Of a stretch of 27,388 bases of DNA, positions 7,912 through 16,571 are shown piece after piece; within the stretch, counting starts at the first letter, position 1, and every line of letters begins with the position of its first letter. Below the pieces are notes generated by a model. That model searched no databases. It saw only the letters and a program-made list of their open reading frames with translations, and had not been told where the DNA came from. This DNA is from UBA6522 sp036231525. Lineage in GTDB: Bacteria; Pseudomonadota; Gammaproteobacteria; Steroidobacterales; Rariloculaceae. The stretch is from NCBI GenBank assembly GCA_036231525.1, contig JAZAGZ010000039.1:1-27388 (forward strand). Direction: 5' to 3'. The position numbers and the translations under genes are program-made.

Positions 7912-7996
7912 GCCGATGTGGTGGAACTGGTAGACACGCTGTCTTGAGGGGGCAGTGGCGCAAGCCGTGCCGGTTCGAGTCCGGCCATCGGCACCA
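7912..7996 (+). tRNA. leuU: tRNA-Leu (anticodon GAG)
   Basis: This is an 85-base class II tRNA. The acceptor stem GCCGATG (7912-7918) pairs with CATCGGC (7986-7992), then A73 and an encoded CCA follow. The anticodon stem CTGTC/GGCAG (7939-7943 and 7951-7955, one G-T pair) carries loop TTGAGGG with anticodon GAG at 7946-7948. The long variable arm (7956-7968) has a GGC-GCAA-GCC hairpin, typical of leucine tRNAs. The T stem GCCGG/CCGGC encloses TTCGAGT. It reads CUC/CUU codons. Placement after secG matches leuU in E. coli. Confidence 0.97.
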
Positions 7997-8038
7997 TCTT
8001 CAGAAAATAGCCAAGAGGCGTACAAACTGGGCGCTGAC

Positions 8039-8047
8039 TGGTACAAT
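8039..8047 (+). promoter_or_regulatory. Candidate extended -10 promoter for the nuo operon
   Basis: TGGTACAAT fits an extended -10 (TGn plus TACAAT at 8042-8047), 22 bases before the nuoA start codon. The -35 region is weak (GTACAA at 8020-8025, 16-base spacer), as is common for extended -10 promoters. It sits in the only sizeable gap between tRNA-Leu and nuoA, so it is the natural place for an operon promoter. Function is inferred. Confidence 0.42.
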
Positions 8048-8069
8048 CCGCGCCGTCTAAGGGTAAGAA

Positions 8070-8426
8070 ATGCTCGCAAATTACGCCCCTATTCTAATTT
8101 TTCTGTGCATCTCAGGTGCCTTGGGTATCGTGCTGCTGTTGCTCGGTATGGCTCTTGGGAGTGGGCAGAAGGATCCTGATAAAACCTCACCTTACGAGTG
8201 CGGATTCGAACCTTTCGAAGATACCCGGATGCGGTTTGATGTTCGCTACTATTTGGTTGCAATACTGTTCATTATCTTTGATTTAGAGATCGCGTTTTTG
8301 TTTCCATGGGCGGTATCTCTAGAGCAAGTGGGTTTGTTTGGGCTGGTTGCTATGGGTGTATTTCTGGGTCTTTTGGTAGTTGGGTTTATTTATGAATGGC
8401 GCAAAGGGGCACTGGAATGGGATTGA
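8070..8426 (+). CDS. nuoA: NADH-quinone oxidoreductase subunit A
   Basis: NuoA is a small membrane subunit at the junction of the peripheral and membrane arms of complex I, helping to form the quinone-chamber region. The protein has 118 residues and three predicted TM helices (about 6-28, 60-80 and 86-107). The cytoplasm-facing loop has the hallmark YECGFEP (C44) and TRMRFDVRYY. TM2 carries IIFDLEIAFLFPW with acidic D71 and E73. The start is ATG at 8070, preceded by TAAGGG at 8058-8063 with six bases between. It is the first gene of a 14-gene nuoA-N operon, and its end overlaps the start of nuoB by ten bases. Confidence 0.97.
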   Translation: MLANYAPILIFLCISGALGIVLLLLGMALGSGQKDPDKTSPYECGFEPFEDTRMRFDVRYYLVAILFIIFDLEIAFLFPWAVSLEQVGLFGLVAMGVFLGLLVVGFIYEWRKGALEWD

Positions 8427-8917
8427 GCCAAGAAGTTCCCATTGATATTCCAGAGGTCATGGAGAAGGGGTTTGTTGTGACCCAAGTTGATAGCTTAATC
8501 AACTGGGCAAGGACTGGTTCTCTGTGGCCCATGACCTTCGGTTTAGCCTGTTGTGCTGTAGAGATGATGCACGCAGGAGCATCACGTTACGATCTTGATC
8601 GTTTTGGAGTGGTTTTTAGACCTAGCCCAAGGCAGTCCGATGTAATGATCGTTGCGGGGACGCTATGCAATAAAATGGCCCCTGCTTTAAGGAAGGTCTA
8701 CGATCAGATGTCTGAGCCGCGTTGGGTGATTTCTATGGGGTCGTGTGCAAATGGTGGTGGCTACTATCATTATTCATACTCTGTGGTACGTGGCTGTGAT
8801 CGCATTGTTCCTGTTGACGTGTACGTACCCGGATGCCCGCCGACGGCGGAAGCATTACTTTACGGTATTGTTCAACTGCAGAAGAAGATACGTCGCACCG
8901 ATACCATCGCCCGGTAA
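8417..8917 (+). CDS. nuoB: NADH-quinone oxidoreductase subunit B
   Basis: NuoB holds cluster N2, the terminal 4Fe-4S centre that reduces quinone in complex I. The protein has 166 residues. The N2 ligands are all present: the tandem C45-C46 (in GLACCAVEMM), C110 (in GSCANGGG) and C140 (in YVPGCPP). I chose the ATG at 8417, eight bases after AAAGGGG inside the nuoA end. A start at 8396 would add seven residues not typical of the family. Translation is probably coupled to nuoA through the ten-base overlap. A 48-base gap follows before nuoC. Confidence 0.96.
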   Translation: MGLSQEVPIDIPEVMEKGFVVTQVDSLINWARTGSLWPMTFGLACCAVEMMHAGASRYDLDRFGVVFRPSPRQSDVMIVAGTLCNKMAPALRKVYDQMSEPRWVISMGSCANGGGYYHYSYSVVRGCDRIVPVDVYVPGCPPTAEALLYGIVQLQKKIRRTDTIAR

Positions 8918-8923
8918 AGTAGC

Positions 8924-8941
8924 ACGGCCATACACAGCCGT
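8924..8941 (+). other. Small hairpin between nuoB and nuoC
   Basis: ACGGC (8924-8928) and GCCGT (8937-8941) can pair around an eight-base loop. A competing pairing (AGCC with GGCT, 8936-8946) is also possible. No T-run follows, so it is not an intrinsic terminator. It might tune processing or translation between nuoB and nuoC, or mean nothing. Confidence 0.25.
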
Positions 8942-8965
8942 AGGCTGACCGTTCAGTGGAGATAT

Positions 8966-9706
8966 GTGCTTATCAGAGAGAGTTATAGAGTGGTAGAACT
9001 CACAACAAAATATAGTTTGCTCGCTGAGGCAATAGCTGAACAGCTTGGAGAGCGAGTACGTCCATTGGAGAGCTCCAATCGAGAGTTAGGTTATGTTATT
9101 GAGCCCGACAATCTTTTGGAGTGCTGTGGCCTTCTGAGGGATTCGGAGATATTTGCATTCGAGATGCTAATGGATGTGTCGGGGGTCGATTATCTTAGTT
9201 ACGGACGAAGCGAGTGGGAGACGTCATCAGCGACTAGCACTGGTTTCAGCCGGGGCGTAAGTAGAGATAATTCTCCAGAAGCTGGAGAGCGAATTGCTGA
9301 GACACAATATGAGCCAGCTGGGCGTTTTGCGGTGGTGTATCACCTATTGTCCGTAACTCATAATCATCGGTTGAGGCTGAAGGTGTTTTGCGAAGACGAT
9401 CAACGACCTATCCTAGATTCAGTCATCGATATTTGGTCGGCAGCGGATTGGTATGAACGCGAGGTCTTTGATCTCTACGGGATTGTTTTTCGAGGACACC
9501 CGGATCTACGGCGCCTTCTGACAGACTATGGGTTTATCGGCCACCCCTTCCGTAAGGACTTTCCACTGATCGGTAATGTGGAGATGCGTTATGACTCAGA
9601 GAAGGGGCGTGTTGTATACGAGCCCGTTAGTATCGAAGCCCGTACGTTAGTGCCAAAAACCATACGTAGCGACCATCGCTACGAGCCAGATCTGAAGGGC
9701 GAATAG
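8966..9706 (+). CDS. nuoC: NADH-quinone oxidoreductase subunit C
   Basis: NuoC is a peripheral-arm subunit of complex I (30-kDa subunit family) that packs against NuoD. The protein has up to 246 residues. The family signature WYEREVFDLYGIVFRGHPD spans 162-180, followed by LRRLLTDYGFIGHPFRKDFPL to residue 201. It is a stand-alone gene, unlike the NuoCD fusion of enterics. Between the GVDYLSYG strand (73-80) and the FAVVYHLLS strand (121-129) lies a hydrophilic insert of about 40 residues. The start is uncertain: GTG at 8966 has GGAG four bases upstream, and GTG at 8990 is an alternative eight codons later (MVELTTKYS). The nuoD start follows after 20 bases. Confidence 0.95.
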   Translation: MLIRESYRVVELTTKYSLLAEAIAEQLGERVRPLESSNRELGYVIEPDNLLECCGLLRDSEIFAFEMLMDVSGVDYLSYGRSEWETSSATSTGFSRGVSRDNSPEAGERIAETQYEPAGRFAVVYHLLSVTHNHRLRLKVFCEDDQRPILDSVIDIWSAADWYEREVFDLYGIVFRGHPDLRRLLTDYGFIGHPFRKDFPLIGNVEMRYDSEKGRVVYEPVSIEARTLVPKTIRSDHRYEPDLKGE

Positions 9707-9726
9707 TGAGCTAAAAGGTATAGAGC

Positions 9727-10980
9727 GTGCCCGAAATCCAGAACTTTACAATGAACTTTGGCCCTCAGCACCCAGCGGCGCATGGTGTGTTGCGTTTGGT
9801 ATTGGAAATGGATGGAGAGGTCATTCAGAGAGCAGATCCTCATGTAGGATTATTGCATCGTGCAACGGAGAAGTTAGCGGAGAGTAAACCGTTTAATCAA
9901 TCTATTGGGTATATGGATCGTTTGGACTACGTCTCTATGATGTGTAACGAACATGGTTATGTGCTCGCGATAGAAAAGCTACTGGGTATTACGGCACCTA
10001 TTCGTGCGAAATACATCCGCACGATGTTTGATGAGATTACTCGTGTTCTGAACCATCTTATGTGGCTAGGGGCACATGGACTCGACATCGGGGCGATGAC
10101 AATGTTCTTGTATTGTTTTCGTGAGCGCGAAGATCTTATGGACTGTTATGAAGCAGTTTCTGGTACACGAATGCATGCCACCTACTACCGTCCGGGAGGT
10201 GTTTTCAGGGATCTGCCTGAACGAATGCCAAAATATCAAACTTCCCCACACAGAACGCAGAAAAATCTTAAGAAAATGAATGAGGATCGCAGCGGGACGT
10301 TACTCGATTTTATAGAGTCTTTTGTTAATCGGTTTCCTGGGTGCATTGATGATTACGAAACACTACTGACCGATAATCGAATATGGAAACAGCGTACTGT
10401 GAATATTGGTGTTGTTTCGCCCGAACGGGCAAAGCAGCTTGGATTCTCGGGGCCTATGCTGCGCGGTTCTGGTGTTGTTTGGGATTTGCGCAAGATGCAG
10501 CCCTATGAGGTATACGAAACGCTCGATTTTGATATTCCTGTTGGCGTGAATGGCGACTGTTATGACCGCTACCTAGTGCGGATAGAAGAGATGCGACAGT
10601 CAAACCGAATCATCAAACAATGTATCGACTGGTTAAGGGTGAATTCTGGGCCAGTTATTTTGGACGATCATAAGATCACCCCACCCATGCGAATCGAAAT
10701 GAAGGATGATATGGAGTCTCTCATCCATCATTTCAAATTATTCACTGAAGGGTACTGCGTGCCTGAGGGGGAAGCATATGCGGCAATTGAGCATCCGAAG
10801 GGAGAGTTTGGCTGCTATATTATTTCGGACGGTGCTAATAAGCCTTATCGGGTAAAGATTCGGGCTCCGGGGTTTGCCCACCTCGCCGCAATGAATGAGA
10901 TGGTAACCGGTCATATGTTGGCAGATGTGGTAGCTGTGATCGGTAGTCAAGATATTGTGTTTGGGGAAATTGATCGGTGA
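9727..10980 (+). CDS. nuoD: NADH-quinone oxidoreductase subunit D
   Basis: NuoD (49-kDa subunit family) forms most of the quinone-binding pocket next to NuoB. The protein has 417 residues. The N-terminal GPQHPAAHGVLRL contains H19, and RLDYVS contains Y68; these correspond to the His and Tyr that bind the quinone head group in well-studied homologues. Other family features are HVGLLHRATEKL, YRPGGVFRDLP and the conserved C-terminus ending in GEIDR. The GTG start at 9727 is preceded by AAAAGG (9713-9718), eight bases away. The last bases GTGA are shared with the nuoE start, a four-base overlap. It derives from the hydrogenase large-subunit fold but lacks nickel cysteines, as expected. Confidence 0.97.
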   Translation: MPEIQNFTMNFGPQHPAAHGVLRLVLEMDGEVIQRADPHVGLLHRATEKLAESKPFNQSIGYMDRLDYVSMMCNEHGYVLAIEKLLGITAPIRAKYIRTMFDEITRVLNHLMWLGAHGLDIGAMTMFLYCFREREDLMDCYEAVSGTRMHATYYRPGGVFRDLPERMPKYQTSPHRTQKNLKKMNEDRSGTLLDFIESFVNRFPGCIDDYETLLTDNRIWKQRTVNIGVVSPERAKQLGFSGPMLRGSGVVWDLRKMQPYEVYETLDFDIPVGVNGDCYDRYLVRIEEMRQSNRIIKQCIDWLRVNSGPVILDDHKITPPMRIEMKDDMESLIHHFKLFTEGYCVPEGEAYAAIEHPKGEFGCYIISDGANKPYRVKIRAPGFAHLAAMNEMVTGHMLADVVAVIGSQDIVFGEIDR

Positions 10981-11465
10981 GTAAAGGGGCGTTATCCAAG
11001 CAAGTATGCCGTGAGATTGACCACTGGGTTGCGAAGTTTCCTAAAGAACGAAAGCGTTCTGCAGTTATTAGTGCTCTGCAGGCGGTGCAGCACGAGAATC
11101 AGGGTTTTTTAACTCAGGATCTGATGGATGCTGTTGCTGAGTATCTGGATCTACCTCCGATTCAAGTTTATGAGGTTGCCACGTTTTATTCGATGTTTGA
11201 GACAGATCCAGTGGGCCGGCATTGCATATCTGTATGTACAAATATCTCGTGTATGTTGTGCGGGTCGGATGAAATCGTGGGCTACCTTGAGAAAAAATTA
11301 GATGTAAAGCTTGGTGAAAGCACAGAAGACGGCAAGTTCTATCTCAAGCGAGAGGAAGAGTGTCTTGCTGCTTGTTGTGGTGCGCCAATGATGATGGTTA
11401 ACCACGATTACCATGAAAATCTAACGCCGCAGAAGATCGACGAGATCCTTGAAGAGTTGGACTGA
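10977..11465 (+). CDS. nuoE: NADH-quinone oxidoreductase subunit E
   Basis: NuoE (24-kDa subunit) has a thioredoxin-like fold and carries the 2Fe-2S cluster N1a beside the FMN of NuoF. The protein has 162 residues. The cluster ligands are present in the family spacing: C87 and C92 (CTNISC) and C129 and C133 (CLAAC). The helical N-terminal half includes SALQAVQHENQGFL and the VYEVATFYSMF strand-helix. Translation starts at GTG 10977 inside the nuoD stop (GTGA), so coupling is expected. nuoF begins eight bases after the stop. Confidence 0.97.
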   Translation: MSKGALSKQVCREIDHWVAKFPKERKRSAVISALQAVQHENQGFLTQDLMDAVAEYLDLPPIQVYEVATFYSMFETDPVGRHCISVCTNISCMLCGSDEIVGYLEKKLDVKLGESTEDGKFYLKREEECLAACCGAPMMMVNHDYHENLTPQKIDEILEELD

Positions 11466-11473
11466 GATTTCTA

Positions 11474-12775
11474 ATGGCCAAGTTAAATCAAGTTTGTTTT
11501 GCCACTCTCGATTTTGAAAGTGAACCATGGTCACTTAAGAATTATCTCAAAGTTGGTGGTTATAAAGCATGGCAGAAGGTGCTCGATGGCAAGCTTAATC
11601 CGGATGAAATAATTGAGGAGGTTAAGGCATCAGGTCTTAGGGGCCGGGGAGGTGCTGGTTTTCCAACTGGTTTGAAGTGGAGCTTCATGCCAAAGGATAT
11701 TAATACGCAGAAATATCTTGTCTGCAACTCTGATGAGAGTGAGCCTGGAACTTGCCACGATCGAGAAATTTTGCGCTATAACCCCCACTCCCTCATCGAG
11801 GGTATGGCTATAGCCGGATATGCCATGGGGGCTACGGTCGGTTACAACTATATCCGGGGCGAATTTCTAGGTGAGCCCGTACCGCGATTTGAAGCAGCTC
11901 TCGCAGATGCGTACGAGAGCGGTTGGTTGGGCCAAGATATTAAAAAGTCTGGAGTAGACTTCGATCTGTATTCATTTGTTGGTGCGGGTGCTTACATCTG
12001 CGGCGAGGAAACGGCGCTACTAGAATCCCTGGAAGGGAAGCAAGGCAAGCCGCGTTTTAAACCACCGTTCCCAGCCAACTACGGACTCTACGGTGCGCCT
12101 ACCACCATTAATAATACGCAGAGTTTAGCCTCGGTACCGTCCATTATACGTAATGGAGCTAAGTGGTTTTCTGATTTGGGAATAGAAGGTTCGGGGGGCA
12201 CAGCCATTTTTTCCGTTTCCGGCCATGTCGAGAAACCGGGCAACTATGAGTTGCCGCTTGGAATTCCTTTCAAAGAATTGCTAGATATCGCTGGGGGCAT
12301 GCGTGGTGGGCGAAAACTAAAGGCTGTTATCCCGGGTGGCTCATCAGTGCCTGTGCTTCCTGCAGAAATCATCATGGATCTAACGATGGATTTTGATGCG
12401 CTCCAGAGCGCAAAGTCAGGGTTTGGAACTGGTGCGATGGTTGTTATGGATGAGACGACCTGCATGGTTAGCATGCTGCGACGGATCTCACGATTTTATT
12501 TTGCTGAATCTTGTGGTCAGTGCACGCCCTGTAGAGAGGGGACGGGCTGGCTTTACAGAGTTCTGACACGCATTGTGGAAGGGAAGGGGTGCCAAGAAGA
12601 TATCGATATGCTTGTTGATGTCGCGAATAAGATTGAAGGCCATACAATTTGTGCACTGGGTGACGCCGCAGCCTGGCCTGTGCAAAGTTTTATCCGGCAT
12701 TTTCGGCGCGAATTTGAGTATATGGTTCAAAATGATGGTCGTAGTGTAGTCGATGCATTGGACTCGGCTGCCTAA
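11474..12775 (+). CDS. nuoF: NADH-quinone oxidoreductase subunit F (NADH/FMN-binding)
   Basis: NuoF (51-kDa subunit) is the entry point of complex I: it binds NADH and FMN and passes electrons to cluster N3. The protein has 433 residues. The glycine-rich FMN/NADH region GLRGRGGAGFPTG lies at 54-66, followed by CNSDESEPGT and the second nucleotide segment GAGAYICGEETALLESLEG (171-189). An SLBB domain begins near GHVEKPGNY (250-258). The N3 4Fe-4S ligands are C347, C350 and C353 (CGQCTPC) and C393. The start is ATG at 11474, with only a weak ribosome site, so coupling to nuoE is likely. Confidence 0.97.
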   Translation: MAKLNQVCFATLDFESEPWSLKNYLKVGGYKAWQKVLDGKLNPDEIIEEVKASGLRGRGGAGFPTGLKWSFMPKDINTQKYLVCNSDESEPGTCHDREILRYNPHSLIEGMAIAGYAMGATVGYNYIRGEFLGEPVPRFEAALADAYESGWLGQDIKKSGVDFDLYSFVGAGAYICGEETALLESLEGKQGKPRFKPPFPANYGLYGAPTTINNTQSLASVPSIIRNGAKWFSDLGIEGSGGTAIFSVSGHVEKPGNYELPLGIPFKELLDIAGGMRGGRKLKAVIPGGSSVPVLPAEIIMDLTMDFDALQSAKSGFGTGAMVVMDETTCMVSMLRRISRFYFAESCGQCTPCREGTGWLYRVLTRIVEGKGCQEDIDMLVDVANKIEGHTICALGDAAAWPVQSFIRHFRREFEYMVQNDGRSVVDALDSAA

Positions 12776-12793
12776 GTACCAGAAGTAAGGCTA

Positions 12794-14974
12794 ATGGCTG
12801 ATAAAACTGTCACCATAGAAATTAATGGCATGCCTGTGGATGCGACTGCAGGCCAGATGCTCATCGAGGTAACGGATCGCGAAAATGCGTATGTGCCGCG
12901 GTTTTGCTATCACAAGAAACTCTCTGTGGCCGCAAACTGTCGCATGTGCCTTGTAGAGGTTGAGAACGCACAAAAACCTCTGCCGGCCTGTGCTACACCC
13001 GTGATGGAGGGCATGAAAGTCTTTACGCGTTCTAATGCTGCTATTGAGGCTCAAAAAGCCACAATGGAATTTCTACTTATTAATCATCCTCTCGATTGTC
13101 CAATATGTGATCAGGGGGGTGAGTGTGAGCTTCAGGATTTAGCAATGGGTTTTGGGCGCGACGTATCCCGCTATACCGAGAGAAAGCGTGTTGTAAAAGA
13201 TAAAAATCTGGGCTCTTTGGTATCAACAGACATGACCCGCTGTATTCACTGTACGCGTTGTGTCCGCTTTGGGCAGGAAGTTGCTGGAATACAGGAACTG
13301 GGAACGACAGGCCGCAGTGAGGACATGGAGATAGGGACTTATATTGAGCGCAGCATTGACCATGAACTTTCAGGCAACATCATTGATCTCTGTCCGGTGG
13401 GTGCCCTTAACAATAAGCCTTATCGTTATAGTGCTAGAGCTTGGGAAATGCTCGCAAAGCCCCTTGTTTCACCGCACGATTGTGCTGGTTCCAACCTATT
13501 TGGCCACGTATTACGAGGCAGGCTGAAGCGCGTCGCACCCCGAGACAACGAATCTATTAATGAGACGTGGATCGCTGACCGTGATCGTTTCAGTTACGAA
13601 GGCATTTATGCGGATGATCGTCTTACTGCTCCTATGCTCAAGGTCAAGGGGGACTGGTTGGAGGTTTCATGGTCACGTGCAATCAGTGAGGCAGGGGATG
13701 TTCTACGTACCAGTGTCGGGGATGATGGAAATAGGCTTGGCGTGCTTGTTTCCCCCAGTTCGACCGTTGAAGAAATGTATCTCTTAAATAGGATTACACG
13801 TCATATCGGCAGCAATAATATAGATCATCGATTACGAGTGAGGGATTTTCGAGACCAGGGTGCTGACCCTCTATGGCCAGCATTGGGTATGCCGATAGCT
13901 GCTCTTGAGGAACTCGATGGTGTATTGATTGTGGGTTCTAATTTGCGTAGGGAAGTCCCCATCGTAGCGCATCGAATTCGTAAAGCTGCCATTCAAGGCG
14001 CGGCAGTTGGGTTCGTAAATCCGAGCGCTTACGAATACCATTTTCCATGCGCCGCTTACGTGGAGGCACCGGTCCAGTTGCTATCACAATCGCTCGCCTC
14101 GGTTTTGGTGGCTGCCATTGAGATGGACGGGGGTAAAGCGTCGGAAGCCGTTCGCTTGGGTATTGATATTTCCAGAATAGATGAATCTCACCGCGTCGCC
14201 GCACAGGTGCTATTGGGTAAGAAACAAGCATTGTTGCTGCTGGGACAAATGACATTGCGTCATCCTCGCTTTGCTGACGTTCGAGCTATTGCAGCAGCTC
14301 TCTGCGAAGTGACTGGCGCGAAGCTAGGGTATTTGCCAGAAGGGGCAAACGCGGCTGGTGGGGCATTGTCTGGTGTTCTTCCTCACCGTGGACCGGGCGG
14401 TCAGGCAGTTAAGACAATCGGCTTGAACGCTAGTGAAATGCTTGCTGATCCCAGACAGGCCTATCTTTTGTATGGGCTAGAGCCTGAGCACGATTTCTCA
14501 AACGCTACTCTGGTAGCGCAGGCGCTCACAGCAGCTGACACTGTCGTGTGTTTTAGTTCATACATAACTGATGCCTTACTTGAGCATGCCGACGTGCTGC
14601 TGCCCGTTGCTACTTTTGCTGAGACAGCTGGGACATTCATTAATGTAGAGGGCATCTGGCAAAGCTTTGATGCGGCTGCGAAGGTTTTAGGGAATGCCCG
14701 CGAAGGCTGGCGTGTATTACGTGTCTTGGGGAATGAGCTGGATCTGCCAGCGTGCGAGTATCGCACGCCGGCAGATATTTGTGACGCATTAGTCGCTGAA
14801 CTAGGTAATCAAGATTTGGACACGTCCTACAAGGGGAAATTTAAGCCCACGCTTGAGAAAGAAGACATTGATATTTCAGCGTTGGATGTACCGATGTATG
14901 CGATCGACGCGATCGTTCGCCGCGGTAGCGCACTTCAAGAGACGGCCACAGCGCGTGAGAGCAAATCGGTATGA
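12794..14974 (+). CDS. nuoG: NADH-quinone oxidoreductase subunit G
   Basis: NuoG (75-kDa subunit) carries the electron wire between NuoF and NuoI. The protein has 726 residues. The N-terminal 2Fe-2S N1b has C38, C49, C52 and C66. The His-ligated N5 has H98, C102, C105 and C111. N4 has C150, C153, C156 and C200. A molybdopterin-oxidoreductase-like domain, catalytically inert in complex I, fills the rest. In the region where E. coli has the extra N7 cluster, only one cysteine remains (C230, in HDCAGSN), so N7 is absent, as in mitochondrial NDUFS1. The C-terminal portion is the more variable part. ATG at 12794 has TAAGG three bases upstream. The end overlaps nuoH by four bases (ATGA). Confidence 0.97.
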   Translation: MADKTVTIEINGMPVDATAGQMLIEVTDRENAYVPRFCYHKKLSVAANCRMCLVEVENAQKPLPACATPVMEGMKVFTRSNAAIEAQKATMEFLLINHPLDCPICDQGGECELQDLAMGFGRDVSRYTERKRVVKDKNLGSLVSTDMTRCIHCTRCVRFGQEVAGIQELGTTGRSEDMEIGTYIERSIDHELSGNIIDLCPVGALNNKPYRYSARAWEMLAKPLVSPHDCAGSNLFGHVLRGRLKRVAPRDNESINETWIADRDRFSYEGIYADDRLTAPMLKVKGDWLEVSWSRAISEAGDVLRTSVGDDGNRLGVLVSPSSTVEEMYLLNRITRHIGSNNIDHRLRVRDFRDQGADPLWPALGMPIAALEELDGVLIVGSNLRREVPIVAHRIRKAAIQGAAVGFVNPSAYEYHFPCAAYVEAPVQLLSQSLASVLVAAIEMDGGKASEAVRLGIDISRIDESHRVAAQVLLGKKQALLLLGQMTLRHPRFADVRAIAAALCEVTGAKLGYLPEGANAAGGALSGVLPHRGPGGQAVKTIGLNASEMLADPRQAYLLYGLEPEHDFSNATLVAQALTAADTVVCFSSYITDALLEHADVLLPVATFAETAGTFINVEGIWQSFDAAAKVLGNAREGWRVLRVLGNELDLPACEYRTPADICDALVAELGNQDLDTSYKGKFKPTLEKEDIDISALDVPMYAIDAIVRRGSALQETATARESKSV

Positions 14975-16047
14975 CTACGGTCCTAGTGCAACTAGACCGC
15001 CTATTAGGTTTTTTCGGATTGCCGGATCTTATTCACTACACGTTATTTAATGGTATTAAAATAGTCATTGTTCTATTGCCGCTCATTATAACGGTTGCTT
15101 ATTTCACCTATGCTGAGCGAAAAATTATCGGTTTTATGCAAAACCGACTGGGCCCCAATAGAGTTGGCTGGCGAGGACTTCTTCAACCTTTTGCTGATGT
15201 CATCAAAATGTTATTGAAGGAGGTTTTGGTTCCTAGTAATTCCAATCGATTTTTATTTTTGTTGGCACCAGTTCTTTCGTTAACAACGGCACTCGCTGCA
15301 TGGGCGGTAGTACCCTTTGATAATGAGTTTGTGATTGCCGATATCGATGCTGGACTACTGTATATTCTGGCTGTTACATCTTTGGGGGTCTATGGAGTCA
15401 TTCTTGCGGGCTGGGCCTCAAATTCAAAGTATGCATTTCTTGGAGCCATGCGTTCTGCTGCACAGATCGTTGCTTATGAGATAGCCATGGGTTTTGCATT
15501 GGTAGGTGTATTGATGGCTGGTGGTAGTTTGAATCTTGGCAACATCGTTGAGGCACAAGCAGGGACCAGTGTTCTGAATTGGTTTGTCTGGCCACTATTC
15601 CCCTTATTTCTTGTGTACTTTATTTCCGGTGTTGCTGAAACAAATAGGGCGCCATTTGACGTTGCGGAAGGAGAGTCTGAAATTGTTGCGGGGTTTCACG
15701 TCGAATATTCTGGAATTGCGTTTGGCCTGTTTTTTCTGGGCGAGTATGCCAACATGATTTTAATTACTGCGCTTACTACGCTGTTCTTTTTTGGGGGATG
15801 GCTGTCACCCTTTGCGGAAGTAAGTGCACTTGAGGGGAGTTTTTTATCAGAGCCAAGTTTTGCTTGGTTGGCGCTGAAGATGAGTTTCTTTATGTTTTGT
15901 TTTCTTTGGTTCCGAGCCACTTTCCCCCGTTACCGATACGATCAGATCATGCGTTTAGGTTGGAAAGTATTCATCCCAATTACGATCGCATGGATCGTGG
16001 TCGAGGGCATTATGGTTGTTACAAAGGTAGGTCCTTGGGCGGTCTGA
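14971..16047 (+). CDS. nuoH: NADH-quinone oxidoreductase subunit H
   Basis: NuoH (ND1 family) is the membrane subunit that closes the quinone chamber and joins the two arms of complex I. The protein has 358 residues, slightly longer than the E. coli 325. About eight hydrophobic TM helices are visible. The family's charged cytoplasmic loops are clear: YAERKIIGFMQNRLGPNRVG starting at about residue 46, and the acidic quinone-site loop FDVAEGESEIVAGFHVEYSG starting at about 229. The ATG at 14971 overlaps the nuoG stop (ATGA), with GAGAG about ten bases upstream. The ND1-type C-terminal WFRATFPRYRYDQIM confirms the family. Confidence 0.97.
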   Translation: MTTVLVQLDRLLGFFGLPDLIHYTLFNGIKIVIVLLPLIITVAYFTYAERKIIGFMQNRLGPNRVGWRGLLQPFADVIKMLLKEVLVPSNSNRFLFLLAPVLSLTTALAAWAVVPFDNEFVIADIDAGLLYILAVTSLGVYGVILAGWASNSKYAFLGAMRSAAQIVAYEIAMGFALVGVLMAGGSLNLGNIVEAQAGTSVLNWFVWPLFPLFLVYFISGVAETNRAPFDVAEGESEIVAGFHVEYSGIAFGLFFLGEYANMILITALTTLFFFGGWLSPFAEVSALEGSFLSEPSFAWLALKMSFFMFCFLWFRATFPRYRYDQIMRLGWKVFIPITIAWIVVEGIMVVTKVGPWAV

Positions 16048-16058
16048 GGAAGCGATAG

Positions 16059-16541
16059 ATGATAAAGAATCTTGTAAAAACATTTTTGCTAACAGAGTTG
16101 GGTAAAGGTCTGCGATTGACGCTTAAGAATCTCTTTGTCAAGAAAATAACGGTTCAGTATCCAGAGGAGAAGGCTCCACAGTCACCACGATTTCGTGGCC
16201 TCCATGCTTTGAGGCGTTATCCAAGTGGTGAGGAGCGCTGCATTGCTTGCAAATTATGTGAAGCTGTCTGTCCGGCACTTGCGATTACTATCGAGTCCGA
16301 CGTGGACAAGGACGGTACTCGTCGGACATCTCGCTACGATATTGATCTTTTTAAGTGTATTTACTGCGGTTTCTGTGAAGAAGCTTGTCCGGTTGATGCA
16401 ATCGTTGAGACACGTATACATGAGTACCACATGGAAACTCGCGGCGAAAACATCATGAGCAAAGATAAGCTTCTAGCGGTCGGAGATAAATACGAAGCAA
16501 TGATTGCAGCAGACAAAGCCGCAGATGCTCCTTATCGTTAA
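16059..16541 (+). CDS. nuoI: NADH-quinone oxidoreductase subunit I
   Basis: NuoI (23-kDa subunit, TYKY) carries clusters N6a and N6b, which hand electrons to N2 in NuoB. The protein has 160 residues. It has two ferredoxin-type motifs: C61, C64, C67 and C71 (CIACKLCEAVCP), and C100, C103, C106 and C110 (CIYCGFCEEACP). In each motif the fourth cysteine goes to the other cluster. The N-terminal amphipathic helices (LTELGKGLRLTLKNLF) associate with the membrane arm. ATG at 16059 is preceded by GAGGAAG at 16046-16052. A 30-base gap separates it from nuoJ. Confidence 0.97.
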   Translation: MIKNLVKTFLLTELGKGLRLTLKNLFVKKITVQYPEEKAPQSPRFRGLHALRRYPSGEERCIACKLCEAVCPALAITIESDVDKDGTRRTSRYDIDLFKCIYCGFCEEACPVDAIVETRIHEYHMETRGENIMSKDKLLAVGDKYEAMIAADKAADAPYR

Positions 16542-16571
16542 ACTAAAGTATACGTGCAAAGAAGATAACCG

